A stretch of DNA of 7,865 nucleotides from Silvimonas sp. JCM 19000 (GTDB lineage: Bacteria; Pseudomonadota; Gammaproteobacteria; Burkholderiales; Chitinibacteraceae). Positions 7,583 to 7,865 of this stretch are shown piece by piece. The position numbers and the translations under genes are program-made. Every line of letters starts with the position of its first letter. Within the stretch, counting starts at the first letter, position 1. The stretch covers positions 1 through 7,865 of the forward strand of contig BBFD01000193.1 in NCBI GenBank assembly GCA_001313065.1, read 5' to 3'. A model generated the notes under the pieces. It did no database searches. It had not been told where the DNA came from and saw nothing but the letters and a program-made list of their open reading frames with translations.

Positions 7583-7597
7583 ACCGTTCATACCGTT
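7583..7597 (+). promoter_or_regulatory. Tandem ACCGTT direct repeat upstream of the histone-like gene
   Basis: ACCGTT occurs at 7583-7588 and 7592-7597, one helical turn apart (9 bp period), flanked by TAAAC (7580-7584) and GTTTA (7595-7599). It lies 34-48 nt before the start codon, where an operator could act. No regulator is known to me for this motif. Confidence 0.25.
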
Positions 7598-7630
7598 TAA
7601 CCAAGGGTGGCAAAACCCGAAGGAAGCATG

Positions 7631-7865
7631 ATGGCTCAAAGCAAAAAAACCCGCTACGACGACTGCAAAACCGAAGACCGCTATCCCCGCCAGGAATGAA
7701 AGCAGCGTGAGCGCCGCCGCTGCTGCACCAGCCCCGGCCAGCAAAACCCCTGTGACCAAATCCGCGACGGCCAAAGCTGCGCGACCAAAGCTGCGGCGAC
7801 CAAAGCTGCGGTGACCAAACCCGCCGCCACCCGCAAACCCGCCGCCCAAGCTGCTGCGACAACGA
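7631..7865 (+). CDS. Lys/Ala-rich histone-H1-like DNA-binding protein, N-terminal part (runs off right edge)
   Basis: The repaired product starts MAQSKKPATTTAKPKTAIPA and becomes a low-complexity Ala/Lys/Pro/Thr chain with TKAAA-type pentads (TAKAAATKAAATKAAVTKPA). This is the composition of bacterial histone-H1-like proteins and of the AlgP/HctB class of KAA-repeat tails. Such proteins bind DNA non-specifically and help compact the nucleoid. The ATG at 7631 is preferred over the adjacent ATG at 7628 because AAGGA (7620-7624) is 6 nt away. Two indels break it: one extra base in the A7 run at 7643-7649 (as written the frame stops after 23 codons) and one missing G near 7780. About 78 codons are visible and no globular domain is reached. 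Membership is by composition only, so another Ala/Lys-rich protein such as a phasin-like tail is possible. It is divergent from the signalling operon and probably unrelated to it. Confidence 0.7.
7771..7814 (+). repeat. Three tandem copies of a 15-bp unit in the histone-like gene
   Basis: The unit is CCAAAGCTGCGGCGA: 7771-7784 (14 nt, one G short), 7785-7799 (exact) and 7800-7814 (one C to T). Each full unit encodes one Lys-Ala-Ala-Ala-Thr pentad. The short first copy is what shifts the frame. Such repeats can gain or lose units by slippage and can also be misassembled. Confidence 0.8.

Larger units (their letters stand above)
7213..7630. other. Divergent intergenic region between kinase operon and histone-like gene
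   Basis: I see no credible gene in these 418 bp; the open frames crossing it lack ribosome binding sites and recognisable protein features. The half near the kinase (7213-7305) is GC-rich and structured. Positions 7309-7376 form an AT-rich island with T7 at 7330-7336 and a T6 run, a likely place for the kinase operon promoter, although no convincing -35/-10 pair stands out. Positions 7380-7500 are GC-rich again. Positions 7523-7551 are a second AT-rich core likely to serve the plus-strand gene. A weak candidate promoter there is TTGCTT (7494-7499), 17 nt, TATGCA (7517-7522). Confidence 0.6.

Noticed and set aside
7388..7849. Minus-strand open frame with Gly/Phe/Arg-rich start and hydrophobic middle
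   Set aside because: It is the antisense of the Lys/Ala-rich plus-strand gene; its Gly-Phe-Gly repeats mirror the 15-bp repeat. It has no ribosome binding site.
1..7865. CRISPR array, tRNA, rRNA, insertion sequence or prophage elements
   Set aside because: No spaced repeats, cloverleaf, rRNA motifs, transposase or terminal repeats were seen on either strand.

Overview
The window is GC-rich and gene-dense. It looks like a free-living Gram-negative proteobacterium, most likely a betaproteobacterium. The grounds are an EmrA/EmrB-type efflux pair, an elaborate transmembrane CheA-like signalling kinase, and a Lys/Ala-rich histone-H1-like protein. This placement is inferred from gene content and base use only. 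Seven genes are read on the minus strand. One partial gene at the right edge is on the plus strand.

Layout, right to left (the direction of transcription). Positions 7631-7865 (+) hold the start of a histone-H1-like protein. Positions 7213-7630 are a 418-bp divergent intergenic region with an AT-rich core. From 7212 down to 3061 runs a four-gene signalling operon: (i) a 787-residue membrane kinase with a periplasmic helical sensor, HAMP, PAS, a CheA-P1-like phosphotransfer domain and a CheA-P4-like ATPase; (ii) a single-domain CheY-like response regulator; (iii) a 261-residue membrane-anchored protein made of a coiled coil and an MCP-like signalling tip; (iv) a CheX/CheC-like phosphatase carrying the ExxN signature. 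A short gap with a TATAAT box follows. The second minus-strand block runs from 2985 past the left edge: a LysR-type regulator, a DHA2-type MFS exporter and the beginning of an EmrA/HlyD-type membrane fusion protein. This is a typical regulator plus tripartite-pump unit.

How the genes may work together. The kinase should autophosphorylate its histidine domain and pass phosphate to the small receiver. The CheX-like protein would dephosphorylate the receiver, and the MCP-tip protein may tune the kinase. No CheW, CheR, CheB or CheA-P5 domain is visible. It is therefore a condensed chemosensory-like circuit rather than a standard chemotaxis cluster, and it is the most interesting system here. The pump block should export a small toxic compound under control of the LysR protein. 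Both blocks have a leader inverted repeat whose downstream arm contains the ribosome binding site of the first enzyme-scale gene (kinase, pump).

Data quality matters. Every gene has at least one single-base indel that breaks the frame, and I infer 17 in total. Six are +1 events, all in A/T runs of 7-8. Eleven are -1 events, nearly all in short G/C-rich contexts. When they are undone, all six complete genes become exact whole-codon frames with intact domains. Sequencing or assembly error is the most economical explanation. Coordinates below are for the repaired genes.
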